Positions 53,721-62,883 of a DNA stretch of 64,000 nt are shown piece by piece (position 1 is the first letter of the stretch; every line of letters begins with the position of its first letter). The notes beneath the pieces are model-generated. The model made no database searches, was not told the origin of the DNA, and saw only the letters and a program-made list of their open reading frames with translations. The stretch is from Planktomarina temperata RCA23. Lineage in GTDB: Bacteria > Pseudomonadota > Alphaproteobacteria > Rhodobacterales > Rhodobacteraceae. A program made the translations under genes and the position numbers. The stretch is taken from assembly GCF_000738435.1 (NCBI RefSeq), contig NZ_CP003984.1, forward strand, positions 2,790,001-2,854,000, read 5' to 3'.

Positions 53721-54733
53721 TGGGCGCGAAAATTACCTCTCTGCAAGTTGCTAAAATGGCTGGCGTTAGCCAATCCGCTGTCAGCCGCGTTTTTTCGGGC
53801 GCGTCGGCCAGTCCCGCAACCACCAAGAAGGTAAAGAAAGCAGCCAAGCAGCTCGGCTATCGCCCCAACGTGCTGGCCCGCGCAATGATCACCGGCAAGT
53901 CGCGCATTATCGGGTTGATCGTCGCCTATCTTGATAACCAGTTCTACCCCGAAGCCCTTGAACGTCTCTCCAACGCACTACAGGCGCAGGGCTATCACAT
54001 CCTGATCTTCACCGTCTCCAATTCCACCGACGGCATCGAAAACGTCGTGCAAGACCTGCTCGATTATCAGGTCGATGGCATCATCGCCGCTTCTGTCTCG
54101 ATGTCCTCTGGCCTCACGGAGCTGTGTGTCAAAGCAGGCATTCCTGTGGTCCTGTTCAACCGTGGACAGCCCGGTAGCGGTCTTTCGGCGGTCACGTCCG
54201 CCAACATCAAAGGCGCGACGATGGCCACCCAAGCCCTCATCGACGCAGGCCACACACGCATCGCCCATATCGCTGGCTGGGAAGGCTCTCTCACGGGGCG
54301 CGACCGTCGGCAAGGGTTCGAGGATGCAATGGCGGGCGCTGGCCTCACGCCCTTCGCGATCATCGACGGCATGTACAAACGCAACGTCGCCGCCGCCACG
54401 GCCCGCCAGTTGATGGCAGGCGAAACCCGCCCCGACGCGATCTTCGCGGGTAATGATCACATGGCTTTCGCCGTGATGGATGAGATCCGCCAAATGGGCT
54501 TTTCGATCCCCGATGACGTCGCGATCATCGGCTATGACGACGTGCCGCTCGCCTCCTGGCCCGCCTATGACCTCACCACTGTACGCCAACCCGTCAACCG
54601 GATGGTCGAGGCCACGATCGACACCCTTATGTCCGCCATCGACGGCCAAGACACTTATACGCAAACCATAGAAATAGAAGGGCCTCTTATCCAAAGAGGC
54701 TCCTCCAAACCGCTCAAAGGATCACCGCTATGA
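53720..54733 (+). CDS. LacI-family transcriptional regulator
   Basis: A 337-residue LacI/GalR regulator. The HTH is SLQVAKMAGVSQSAVSRVFSG, followed by the hinge helix (YRPNVLARAM) and a periplasmic-binding-like effector domain (VDGIIAASVSMSS; PDAIFAGNDHMAFAVMDEI; DVAIIGYDDVPLASWPAY). It starts one base before the end of the SDR gene. It is embedded in the operon it most likely controls, through the two palindromes at 49324-49337 and 49480-49495. The inducer is probably the substrate or an intermediate. Confidence 0.9.
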   Translation: MGAKITSLQVAKMAGVSQSAVSRVFSGASASPATTKKVKKAAKQLGYRPNVLARAMITGKSRIIGLIVAYLDNQFYPEALERLSNALQAQGYHILIFTVSNSTDGIENVVQDLLDYQVDGIIAASVSMSSGLTELCVKAGIPVVLFNRGQPGSGLSAVTSANIKGATMATQALIDAGHTRIAHIAGWEGSLTGRDRRQGFEDAMAGAGLTPFAIIDGMYKRNVAAATARQLMAGETRPDAIFAGNDHMAFAVMDEIRQMGFSIPDDVAIIGYDDVPLASWPAYDLTTVRQPVNRMVEATIDTLMSAIDGQDTYTQTIEIEGPLIQRGSSKPLKGSPL

Positions 54734-55731
54734 AGGGTTTTTCAAACCGCTGGAAAGACTTTCCCGACTACATCATCGGCATCACCAAAGAGATTTGGGA
54801 GGACCGCGGCGTCGGCACACTGCACGACTATTACGCCAAAGACATCGTCGTGCGCTCGCCCATGGGCATCCAGCGCGGGAATGGGGCTGTCATGGCCGCA
54901 ACGATGGCGACGATTAACGAATTTCCAGACCGCGAATTGCTTGGCGATGACGTGATCTTCTCCGACGATCCCGAATTTGGCCTGCTGTCCTCTCACCGCC
55001 TCATCACCCGCGCCACCCACACCCGAGACGGTCAATTCGGTGCTGCGACCGGCAAGCCATGGACCGTGCGCGTCATCGCCGATTGCGCCGCCAAGGATGA
55101 CTGCATCTATGACGAATGGCTGGTGCGGGACTACGGCGGGATCGTGCGCCAACTGGGCATGGACCCGCGCGACTATGCGGCCCAACTGATCGAGGCTGAA
55201 GGCGGGCCCGATGCGGCGCCCAAGCCGTTTACGCCGGACCAAGACATCGACGGCGGTTACAACTCCAAAGGTAATGACAATGCTTGGGGCCAACGGTACG
55301 CCGACACCCTGACGCGCATCATGGATCTCGACTTTCACACCATACCAAAAGACTACGACCGCGCGGTAAACTGCGAATACGCGGGCGCGCAAACCGTTCT
55401 CTCACACGACAGCGTCACGAAATTCTGGCTGGGTCTGCGGTCATCTTTTCCGGATGCTAAATTCACGATCCACCACCAGATCGGCATGGACGGGGACATG
55501 CTGGCCCCGCGCGCCGCGATCCGCTGGTCGTTGGATGGCACGCATTCCGGTTGGGGCACTTTCGGCAAACCGACGAGCGCGAAAGTTCATGTGATGGGCA
55601 TGTGCCACGCAGAATACGGCCCGTTTTGCAACGCGAGCGGCCCGCAAGACGCCACCATTCGCCGCGAGTGCGCCCTTTACGACGAAATCGCGATCTGGAA
55701 ACAAATTCTGATGCAAGGAACACAGCAATGA
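54730..55731 (+). CDS. tandem SnoaL/NTF2-like protein D
   Basis: A 333-residue protein with two NTF2/SnoaL-like domains (about 10-160 and 190-325). DYYAKDIVVRSPMGIQRGNG and YDEWLVRDYGGIVRQLGMD mark the first domain; NCEYAGAQTVLSHDSVTKFW and HSGWGTFGKPTSAKVHVMG the second. It is the most divergent of the four paralogues and lacks the WYGPAG motif. It overlaps the LacI gene and the bicupin gene by 4 bases each. Confidence 0.78.
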   Translation: MKGFSNRWKDFPDYIIGITKEIWEDRGVGTLHDYYAKDIVVRSPMGIQRGNGAVMAATMATINEFPDRELLGDDVIFSDDPEFGLLSSHRLITRATHTRDGQFGAATGKPWTVRVIADCAAKDDCIYDEWLVRDYGGIVRQLGMDPRDYAAQLIEAEGGPDAAPKPFTPDQDIDGGYNSKGNDNAWGQRYADTLTRIMDLDFHTIPKDYDRAVNCEYAGAQTVLSHDSVTKFWLGLRSSFPDAKFTIHHQIGMDGDMLAPRAAIRWSLDGTHSGWGTFGKPTSAKVHVMGMCHAEYGPFCNASGPQDATIRRECALYDEIAIWKQILMQGTQQ

Positions 55732-56693
55732 CGCCAACTGAAATGGACTCTCGCATCGTTCGCTACGGCGATCTGCAACCTTGCAAAACCGCCTTTATCG
55801 ACGCCCATACCCCGGGCAGTGACCAGAAAGAGAACTTCACCATTATCGGTGGGGGAGTCTCTGAATCGCCAGACCAACATGTCCATATCGGCATCCCGCA
55901 CGGTTTCAACATCGGTGCCGCGGGCCAGCCTCCGCGTGTGACCAACTCCCTGCACGATCACCACACCGCTGAGGCGTTCTTTGTGCTGTCGGGCAAATGG
56001 CGCTTTTTCTGGGGCCGTTGGGGGGACGCGGGCGAGGTGACGCTGGAAGAGGGCGACATCATCAACATCCCCACAGGTATTTTCCGTGGTTTTGAGAATA
56101 TTGGCACGGATTACGGAATGATTATGGCCATCCTTGGCGGCGACGATGCAGGTGGTGGCGTCATGTGGGCGCCACAGGTTATCGAAAACGCCGCTGAGCA
56201 CGGCTTGATCCTCGGCGAGAACGGCAAACTCTATGACACCAAGCGCCAGCAAAAGTTGCCCGAAGGTGTCGCCCCGATGCCCTTGATGTCGGACGAAGAA
56301 CTCGCCAAGCGCCCCGAACCAACGACCGCAGACGTGCTGCCCAACCACGTCGCCCGTTATTGGGACCTCATGGCACTGGCCGACAAAAAGCCAGCCAAAG
56401 TCATAGGCGAAAATGGCATCTTGCGCGACAAGCCCGGCTTTGAGGTCGATTTCATCACGCGCGGTAGCGCGACGGAGGCCAAGCACAGCCACAAATACCC
56501 TTCGGTCCTGATGCCGATGCGCGGTCATTGGAAGGTAACGTGGGATGGCGGTTCATCGACCATAGCGCCGGGCGACACCATGTCCGTCCCTGAAAACCTC
56601 GCCCACTCCGCCGTCCCGTCAATGACCGGCGAGGCAAGCCTTTATCACATTGTAGCCACGGGCGATCCCGCTGGGCTGACGTGGAAAGGTTAA
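55728..56693 (+). CDS. bicupin protein
   Basis: A 321-residue protein with two cupin domains. The first has LHDHHTAEAFFVLSGKWRFFWG and a distal GDIINIPTGIFRGFEN; the second has AKHSHKYPSVLMPMRGHWKV and GDTMSVPENLAHSA. Histidines and Glu fit metal binding in the first domain. Build resembles gentisate-dioxygenase-like or sugar-isomerase cupins, so dioxygenase, isomerase or hydrolase roles are all possible. It starts within the stop of the previous gene, so it is part of the same operon. Confidence 0.8.
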   Translation: MTPTEMDSRIVRYGDLQPCKTAFIDAHTPGSDQKENFTIIGGGVSESPDQHVHIGIPHGFNIGAAGQPPRVTNSLHDHHTAEAFFVLSGKWRFFWGRWGDAGEVTLEEGDIINIPTGIFRGFENIGTDYGMIMAILGGDDAGGGVMWAPQVIENAAEHGLILGENGKLYDTKRQQKLPEGVAPMPLMSDEELAKRPEPTTADVLPNHVARYWDLMALADKKPAKVIGENGILRDKPGFEVDFITRGSATEAKHSHKYPSVLMPMRGHWKVTWDGGSSTIAPGDTMSVPENLAHSAVPSMTGEASLYHIVATGDPAGLTWKG

Positions 56694-56711
56694 CGCGCTC
56701 CCTGTGCACCG

Positions 56712-56734
56712 CTGTACATACAGATTGTGTACAG
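56712..56734. promoter_or_regulatory. inverted repeat CTGTACA-N9-TGTACAG before the MetE-like gene
   Basis: Perfect 7-bp arms (56712-56718 and 56728-56734) stand 38 nt upstream of the MetE-like start, with a third GTGTAC shortly after. The gap between operon genes is unusually long here, so a separate promoter or operator is likely. The form differs from the LacI-type sites. Confidence 0.5.
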
Positions 56735-56771
56735 GAAGTGTACGCACTGTGACTCATTCGAAAGGCTCAAA

Positions 56772-57896
56772 ATGTCCAAGATCTTAACGTCCCATGTCGG
56801 CTCCCTCCCACGCACCCAAGAGGTCGTGGATTTCATCTTCGCCCGCGAAAATCGCGAGGACTTCGACCAAGCCGCATTTGATGCAGCGATGACCAAAGCC
56901 GTGTCAGAAACCGTTGCCAAACAAGTGGCCGCGGGTGTCAATATCGTCAGCGACGGGGAAACCTCCAAGATTAGCTACGCCACCTACGTCAAAGATCGCT
57001 ACACAGGTTTCGACGGCGACAGCCCCCGCAATGCGCCTGCCGATTTGAAGAAGTTCCCCAGTTTCCTCAAGCGCTTGGCGGATGATGGCGGCACCCCGCA
57101 ATACGCCCGCCCCATGTGTGTCGGCGAGGTGAAATCCAAAGGCCAAGGCGAGTTGGAAAAAGACATCGCCAATCTCAGGGCAGGCATGGCTGAGCAAGGC
57201 ATTGAACGCGGTTTCATGAACGCGGCGAGCCCCGGTGTTATCTCACTGTTTTTGCAAAACGATTTTTACGCAACGCGCGAAGAATACCTCGCGGCCCTCG
57301 CCGACGCGATGCGCGCCGAATACAGCACGATTGTAGACAGTGGCCTTGATCTGCAACTGGACTGCCCCGACCTCGCGCTGTCCCGCCACATGCTGTTTAA
57401 CGACCTCTCTGATGATGAATTCCTCAAGATCGCAGGCTCTCATGTTGAGGCCCTTAATCACGCATTGGAAGGCATCGATCCGTCCCGTGTAAGGGTGCAT
57501 ATTTGTTGGGGGAATTACGAAGGGCCGCATGTCTGCGACATTCCGATGTCCAAAATGTTCGACACGCTGATGTCGGTGGGGGCAAATAAATTGCTCTTTG
57601 AAACCTCCAACCCCCGCCACGGCCATGAATGGGCCGTTTTCCGCGATCGCAAAGCGGACATTCCCGACGACAAAATCCTTGTCCCCGGCGTCGTCGATAC
57701 GACCACCAATTTCGTCGAACATCCCGACCTTGTGCAGCAGCGTATCGAACGTTTCGTTGACATCGTTGGCCATGATCGCGTGATCGCTGGGTCAGATTGT
57801 GGTTTTGGAACCTTCGCCGGATACGGTGCTGTTGATCCCGAAATCGCATATGCAAAGCTTGCCGCCCTGTCCGCAGGAGCCGCACAAGTCAAATGA
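56772..57896 (+). CDS. MetE-C-like zinc methyltransferase family protein
   Basis: A 374-residue protein of the cobalamin-independent methionine-synthase C-terminal family. It opens with TSHVGSLPRTQEVVDFIF and keeps the zinc ligand set of the family: His and Cys in RVHICWGNYEGPH, Glu in LLFETSNPRH and Cys in AGSDCGFGTFAG. The N-terminal folate domain of full MetE is missing. Related enzymes include methyltransferases and epoxyalkane:CoM transferases, so it may move a methyl or alkyl group from the substrate to a thiol. It starts at MSKILTSH (56772); the earlier in-frame ATG at 56727 lies inside the operator-like repeat. Confidence 0.82.
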   Translation: MSKILTSHVGSLPRTQEVVDFIFARENREDFDQAAFDAAMTKAVSETVAKQVAAGVNIVSDGETSKISYATYVKDRYTGFDGDSPRNAPADLKKFPSFLKRLADDGGTPQYARPMCVGEVKSKGQGELEKDIANLRAGMAEQGIERGFMNAASPGVISLFLQNDFYATREEYLAALADAMRAEYSTIVDSGLDLQLDCPDLALSRHMLFNDLSDDEFLKIAGSHVEALNHALEGIDPSRVRVHICWGNYEGPHVCDIPMSKMFDTLMSVGANKLLFETSNPRHGHEWAVFRDRKADIPDDKILVPGVVDTTTNFVEHPDLVQQRIERFVDIVGHDRVIAGSDCGFGTFAGYGAVDPEIAYAKLAALSAGAAQVK

Positions 57897-58561
57897 CCCT
57901 TGTTCTCTTGCCCGGAATGATGTGCGACGGGCGGCTGTTCCAACACATGCCGACCCACCTCTGCTTTGCCATTTCGCATCATGACACCGTTCAGGCACTG
58001 GCCGCAGATGTACTATTGAAGGCGCCCAAGTGCTTCGCCTTGGGTGGGCTATCGATGGGTGGCATCGTTGCGATGGAAGTCATTCGGCAGGCACCGAACA
58101 GGGTCACCCGTCTCTGTCTGATGGACACGAATTGCGAAGCGGAAACCGACCAAATCAAGGCGCTGCGCCAACCCCAAATTGACAAAGCTATGGTGGGGGA
58201 ATTGGACAGCGTCATGCGAGACGAGATGAAGCCAAACTACCTCGCCGATGGCCCGCACCGAAGTGATGTGTTGGACTTGTGTATGGAGATGGCTCTGGAC
58301 CTTGGCCCCGAGGTCTTCGTGCGCCAGTCTGTCGCCTTAAGAGACCGTCCGGACCAGAAACAAACACTTCAAAACTGGGACAAACCCACGCTGATCCTCA
58401 CCGGAGCGCAAGACCGTCTTTGCCCGCTACATCGCCACGAACTGATGGCTGAACTGATGCCACAAGCAACTTTGACTATCATACAAGACGCCGGGCACCT
58501 CCCCACGCTGGAACGCCCCAACGCAACCCGCGCCGCGCTTGAGCGTTGGCAAGAGGAGTAA
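57893..58561 (+). CDS. alpha/beta hydrolase
   Basis: A 222-residue alpha/beta hydrolase. LVLLPGMMCDGRLF provides the oxyanion region, GLSMGGIVAMEVI the nucleophilic Ser, LTGAQDRLCPLH the acidic residue and DAGHLPTLERP the catalytic His. The region between the oxyanion and nucleophile is short (about 40 residues), so the protein is compact. It overlaps the MetE-like stop by 4 bases. It probably hydrolyses an ester or lactone intermediate of the pathway. Confidence 0.85.
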   Translation: MTLVLLPGMMCDGRLFQHMPTHLCFAISHHDTVQALAADVLLKAPKCFALGGLSMGGIVAMEVIRQAPNRVTRLCLMDTNCEAETDQIKALRQPQIDKAMVGELDSVMRDEMKPNYLADGPHRSDVLDLCMEMALDLGPEVFVRQSVALRDRPDQKQTLQNWDKPTLILTGAQDRLCPLHRHELMAELMPQATLTIIQDAGHLPTLERPNATRAALERWQEE

Positions 58562-58566
58562 TTCAC

Positions 58567-59259
58567 ATGCAACCATCGCTACATAAGCTTCTGATATCGG
58601 TCGACACGCCCACGGTCTGCAATGCGATCGAGGTGGCGCAAGGCAAGCGCGGCTTCAACGACTTCACGCGCGGCACGATGTTGATCAACGAGCCGACCGG
58701 CGTATTGGTCGGCTACGCCAGCACCGCAAAAATTGCCGCTGTTGCCCCTTCAGAAGAACCGCCCAAAACCGTGCGTGCGCGCCGCATGGCCTACTACAAA
58801 CAGATCTCCGAAGCTCCGCAGCCCGCGGCTTGTGTCATTGAGGATGAGGACTTTCCAAATGCTATTGGCGCCTTCTGGGGCGAGGTGAATACGACGATCC
58901 ACAAAGGATTTGGCGTGGCGGGGACGCTGACCAACGGCGTCATGCGTGACTTGGGTGACATGGCGCCGGATTATCCGGTCGTCGCGGGATCGATTGGTCC
59001 CAGCCATGGCTTTGTCCACGTGACGGCGGTGAATACTGCGGTTCAGGTTTTCGGTCTGACAGTCAATCCGGGCGATCTGGTACACGCGGATCGACACGGC
59101 GCCGTTGTGATCCCGCCAGACGTCATCCCCGATTTGGAACGCGCGATCCGCAAGATGCAAGACACCGAACATCTGGTTCTTGGTCCAGCCCGCGAGCCAG
59201 GGTTCGATTTCAATGCGTTTGAGACTGCCTGGGAAGCGTTTGAAAAAGCGCGAACATGA
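58567..59259 (+). CDS. RraA-like / HMG-CHA aldolase family protein
   Basis: A 230-residue RraA-fold protein starting at MQPSLHKLLIS after GAGGAG. The signature GTLTNGVMRDLGDM (Arg-Asp) and NPGDLVHADRHGAVVIPP are as in metal-dependent aldolases and decarboxylases of this fold. In catabolic operons such proteins usually cleave or decarboxylate oxo acids. It is the last gene of the rightward arm. Confidence 0.82.
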   Translation: MQPSLHKLLISVDTPTVCNAIEVAQGKRGFNDFTRGTMLINEPTGVLVGYASTAKIAAVAPSEEPPKTVRARRMAYYKQISEAPQPAACVIEDEDFPNAIGAFWGEVNTTIHKGFGVAGTLTNGVMRDLGDMAPDYPVVAGSIGPSHGFVHVTAVNTAVQVFGLTVNPGDLVHADRHGAVVIPPDVIPDLERAIRKMQDTEHLVLGPAREPGFDFNAFETAWEAFEKART

Positions 59260-60268
59260 TTGATGTTGACGACTAAACAGAGCTGTCCTCACCTTGGCGG
59301 CAACAATGAGCCAGATGTACTCAATTGTCGAACACTGCCTTAGGCACATGAGCGCTGACGGTAGCCACGCTCGTGGCACCCTTTAGGGCCTTGGCCGAGA
59401 AAAGTGCAGAAAGCCAAACAAAGACCAGAACAGCGTAAGGTAGATTTGTCCGCATCTCGTTTGTTAGAAAAGGCCGCTGAGAAAGGCCATTTTGAGAACA
59501 ACCAAGATCGGCCCGTTTGAACGGCCGGTTCGGTGAAAAGTGCTGCACCGCAAAATGACCAGCGCTGCAAGTGCCAACATTTGCTGCGTCAGCAGTAGCC
59601 GCAGCTGCAAAAGGCCGCTTTGTCCGCATAGCAGCCGTTAGTGCTTGGCCAACGCAATGTCTGCTTCCTCAGTTGGTGGTGTCAAACAAAACCCCCTCCC
59701 AATGAATTTACAAGGCTAATACTTAAGGCCCGCGGTCAGAGGCGCGGGGCCTTACAATAGTGGTGAGAGGTCCTTAGCCCTACAGATCAACTGTAGCGAT
59801 TACGTACAGCAACCCTCTGCCGTTGGTCCAAGGACCGCGGCCCGAGCAAAACTATCCAACGACACCTGTGCACAGGTAACACTGAAGGCGGAAACGTGGA
59901 TGGGTGCTCTACTATCCGTGGACCTTGGCTCTTGATCCCCAGTCCACAGACCTAAGCAAGATGATCCAGGAACCCCGGGCCAGGTTTCATGTGGCAAATG
60001 GGGAGTGTTTCGTCATTGGACGGGGATGCAAACCCGTCCTGTGCGTCTTGAGTGGATTCATTTTAAAACGCCAACGAACAGATTTTTTATTTATATCTTT
60101 TTTGATCTTACCAGACAACTCACGGTCAATTCGAGACCACTCCCAATTATGAAAACTTCTCAATGTGAACCCACAAGAGTCGAATGGGGGGGTCGCCATT
60201 CGGTATGCCTTGTAAAACCGAAAGTGATGATAGCGTACAAACACGTCATAAATAGAGAGGAGTAATCG
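59260..60268. other. 1-kb intergenic region with repeats
   Basis: No supported gene. A leftward frame at 59321-59629 has a repetitive, low-information composition. Near 59722-59754, TAAGGCCCGCG and CGCGGGGCCTTA can pair as a hairpin. Heptamer repeats follow at 59820-59955. The last 300 bases are AT-rich and probably carry the promoter of the next operon. Confidence 0.5.
59820..59955. repeat. third cluster of GGTCC/GGACC heptamers
   Basis: TTGGTCCAAGGACCGCGG (about 59824-59841) and CCGTGGACCTTGG (about 59919-59931) match the repeats near 9.7-11.9 kb and 41.8 kb. No gene is associated here. Confidence 0.6.
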
Positions 60269-61174
60269 ATGAGGTTTGGTTTTGTTGGATTAGGACAAAT
60301 GGGAGCGCCAATGGCGATCAACCTAGCTCACGATCATGATGTATTGGTCTATGACCAAAATGCAAGCGCCATTGCCAAAGTTGAGCGATACGGTGCTAAA
60401 AGAGCAGACAAGCTCGACCAATTTTCTGACGTTGATGTCCTGATTACATGCCTTCCTGCTGCAAAGATCGTCGATAGTGCGCTGTTCGATTCAAATACAG
60501 GATTGGCGCAACACTTGAAACCAAACGCGGTCGTTGTTGACACCAGCACCATTGAATATGGCGCGACGTTGGAAATCAGGGACCGCCTACAGACTGCTGG
60601 CCTACGATTTCTCGACGCGCCGGTTTCCGGCATGCAAAAGCGAGCCGAGGACGGTTCGCTGACTATGATGGTTGGTGGTGACGCAAGCGATCTGGCAGAA
60701 GTTCAGGGAGCGCTCTCCACTATGGCATCCAAGATTCTGCACATGGGCGATGCGGGCGCAGGGCAGCTGACCAAGCTGGTCAATCAGCTGTTGTTTGATA
60801 TCAACGCGGCGGCCCTCGCAGAGATTCTGCCTCTGTCGGTTAAATTGGGGATTGATCCCGAGCAGGTTGCAGAGGTGGTGAATTCCGGAACCGGCCGGAG
60901 CTATGCCTCGGAATTTTTCGTTCCAAATATCCTGCAAGGCGATTTCAGCAAGGGTTACCCCATGCAGGCTGCCTACAAAGACCTGATCAGCGGCTCAGAG
61001 ATTTCTGCACGCCACAACTTCCCCACACCAGTTTTGGCCGCAGCAACGGCAACCTATCAGCAGGCCCTGTTGGAAGGCCATGGCGACAAGGACAAAGGTG
61101 GAATGATCCTAGTGTTTGAGCGTTTGCTCGGTACGGATTTTCGCGCGACCACATTCAAGGAGCACAAAGCATGA
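60269..61174 (+). CDS. 3-hydroxyisobutyrate-dehydrogenase-like oxidoreductase
   Basis: A 301-residue beta-hydroxyacid dehydrogenase. FGFVGLGQMGAPMAINLA binds NAD(P), FLDAPVSGMQKRAEDGSL is the substrate motif and GQLTKLVNQLL carries the catalytic Lys. AGAGGAG precedes the ATG. It is the first gene of a rightward operon with an IlvD/Edd dehydratase (4-base overlap). It oxidises or reduces a 2- or 3-hydroxy acid; the substrate is unknown. Confidence 0.88.
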   Translation: MRFGFVGLGQMGAPMAINLAHDHDVLVYDQNASAIAKVERYGAKRADKLDQFSDVDVLITCLPAAKIVDSALFDSNTGLAQHLKPNAVVVDTSTIEYGATLEIRDRLQTAGLRFLDAPVSGMQKRAEDGSLTMMVGGDASDLAEVQGALSTMASKILHMGDAGAGQLTKLVNQLLFDINAAALAEILPLSVKLGIDPEQVAEVVNSGTGRSYASEFFVPNILQGDFSKGYPMQAAYKDLISGSEISARHNFPTPVLAAATATYQQALLEGHGDKDKGGMILVFERLLGTDFRATTFKEHKA

Positions 61175-62874
61175 GTGAAGAACACGGCATTCGCGGCGGA
61201 TTGACCAATTACGGCGATAAGGATTTTGCCGAATACCTGCGCTCATCCTTTGCGCGGTCCATGGGCTTGTCAAAGGAAATGCTGCGCAAGCCGATTGTCG
61301 GCATCGCCGAAACGGGATCAGGTTTCAACAACTGCCATCGCACAATGCCCGAGCTTGTCGAAGCAGTTTCGCGGGGTGTTCTGGCGGCGGGCGCATTGCC
61401 AAGACCCTTTCCCACAACATCCCTTGGTGAGGTTTTCCTGAACCCCACCAGCATGGTCTATCGTAACCTGATGTCCATGGACACCGAGGAAATGGTGCGC
61501 GCGCAGCCGATGGATGCTGTTGTGCTCATCGGTGGCTGTGACAAAACGGTGCCCGCTCAATTGATGGGTGCCGCATCGGCCAACATCCCAACTGTGCAAC
61601 TGGTTACAGGCCCGATGATGACAGGTCGCCACAGGGGTGAGCGGCTGGGTGCCTGCACAGATTGCCGCCAGTTTTGGGGCAAATACCGCGCGGGCGAGGT
61701 CGAGCGCGAAGAAATCGACGTTGTTGAAGGGCGTTTGGCGACAACTGCCGGCACTTGTGCGGTCATGGGTACGGCCAGCACAATGGCATGCATTGCAGAG
61801 ACGCTAGGTATGTCGTTGCCTGGAAGTGCGGCAATCCCAGCAGTGCATTCGGATCGGCTGGTCGCGGCTGAGTTCAGCGGTAAAACAGCAGTCGATCTGA
61901 TAACTAATCCGCGCCTGCCCAGCGAGATCATTACGGAGAAATCGGTCGAAAACGCTTTTCGGGTTTTGATGGCCGTCAGTGGCTCGACGAATGCGATCGT
62001 GCATTTGACCGCGGTGGCCGGGCGCTTGGGTATTCGCATTCCAAACGCGCGTTTGAACCAGATTTCAGATGAGACGCCTGTGCTGGTGGACCTGAAACCA
62101 GTAGGCGACGGTTATATGGAAGACTTCTTTGCAGCCGGGGGAGTGGGCGCAATCTTGCGTGAAATTCGCCATCTGCTGCATCTTGATACGGTCGATGTGA
62201 CCGGTCAGGTTCTGGGGGATCGACTGGAACCAGAAATGGATTGGGTCGATCGCCGAGTGATCCGAGAATTTGAGAAGCCTGTCTCGGATCAAGGCGGGTT
62301 AATCTCGCTCAAAGGCAATATCGCCCCCGATGGTGCCATTTTCAAACGCGCTGCAGCAACACCCGCTCTTTTTGAAACCGAAGGTCGCGCCATCGTTTTC
62401 GAGGGTCTGCAAGACCTTGCCAAGCGCGTTGATGACCCTGACCTAGATATCAAAGCGGGTGACATCATGGTGCTGAAAGGCGCGGGCCCGATCGCCGCAG
62501 GCATGCCCGAGGCAGGTTATTTGCCGATCCCAAAAAAACTGGCGCGGGCTGGTGTAAAAGACATGGTGCGCATTTCGGATGCGCGTATGTCGGGTACCGC
62601 CTTTGGCACAATCGTTCTGCATATTTCTCCCGAGGCAGGAGCCGGCGGGCCATTGGCGGCTGTTCGAAACGGCGATCGCATTCGCCTGTCGGTGAAAGAC
62701 AAATCCATTAACCTATTGGTACCAGATCAGCAAATCGCCAACCGACTTGGTGAATTCGCTCCACTCGAAGGGCACAAGCGCGGCTATCGAGCGCTTTATG
62801 AACGAGCAGTCCTTCAGGCTCCTGATGGCTGTGATTTCGATTTCCTCACGCAATCCGGCAAAACCAGAAAATAA
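61171..62874 (+). CDS. IlvD/Edd-family sugar-acid dehydratase
   Basis: A 567-residue dehydratase. Iron-sulfur ligands are seen in FNNCHR, IGGCDKTVPAQ and LGACTDCRQFW, with the family landmarks TAGTCAVMGTASTM, GSTNAIVHL and MVRISDARMSGTAFG. Its length and pattern are nearer to L-arabinonate-type sugar-acid dehydratases than to biosynthetic IlvD. It would remove water from an aldonate or dihydroxy acid to give a 2-keto acid. It overlaps the previous gene by 4 bases and precedes a SAF-type oxidoreductase gene. Confidence 0.88.
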   Translation: MSEEHGIRGGLTNYGDKDFAEYLRSSFARSMGLSKEMLRKPIVGIAETGSGFNNCHRTMPELVEAVSRGVLAAGALPRPFPTTSLGEVFLNPTSMVYRNLMSMDTEEMVRAQPMDAVVLIGGCDKTVPAQLMGAASANIPTVQLVTGPMMTGRHRGERLGACTDCRQFWGKYRAGEVEREEIDVVEGRLATTAGTCAVMGTASTMACIAETLGMSLPGSAAIPAVHSDRLVAAEFSGKTAVDLITNPRLPSEIITEKSVENAFRVLMAVSGSTNAIVHLTAVAGRLGIRIPNARLNQISDETPVLVDLKPVGDGYMEDFFAAGGVGAILREIRHLLHLDTVDVTGQVLGDRLEPEMDWVDRRVIREFEKPVSDQGGLISLKGNIAPDGAIFKRAAATPALFETEGRAIVFEGLQDLAKRVDDPDLDIKAGDIMVLKGAGPIAAGMPEAGYLPIPKKLARAGVKDMVRISDARMSGTAFGTIVLHISPEAGAGGPLAAVRNGDRIRLSVKDKSINLLVPDQQIANRLGEFAPLEGHKRGYRALYERAVLQAPDGCDFDFLTQSGKTRK

Positions 62875-62883
62875 GGTGACCCC

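Noticed and set aside
50606-59259. Complete DHPS/sulfolactate degradation pathway
   Set aside because: Only a HpsN-like enzyme is present; sulfolactate lyase, other desulfonating enzymes and a sulfonate transporter were not seen.
59321-59629. 102-residue leftward frame
   Set aside because: Composition is repeat-like and the segment seems part of an intergenic repeat; no translation signal supports a protein.
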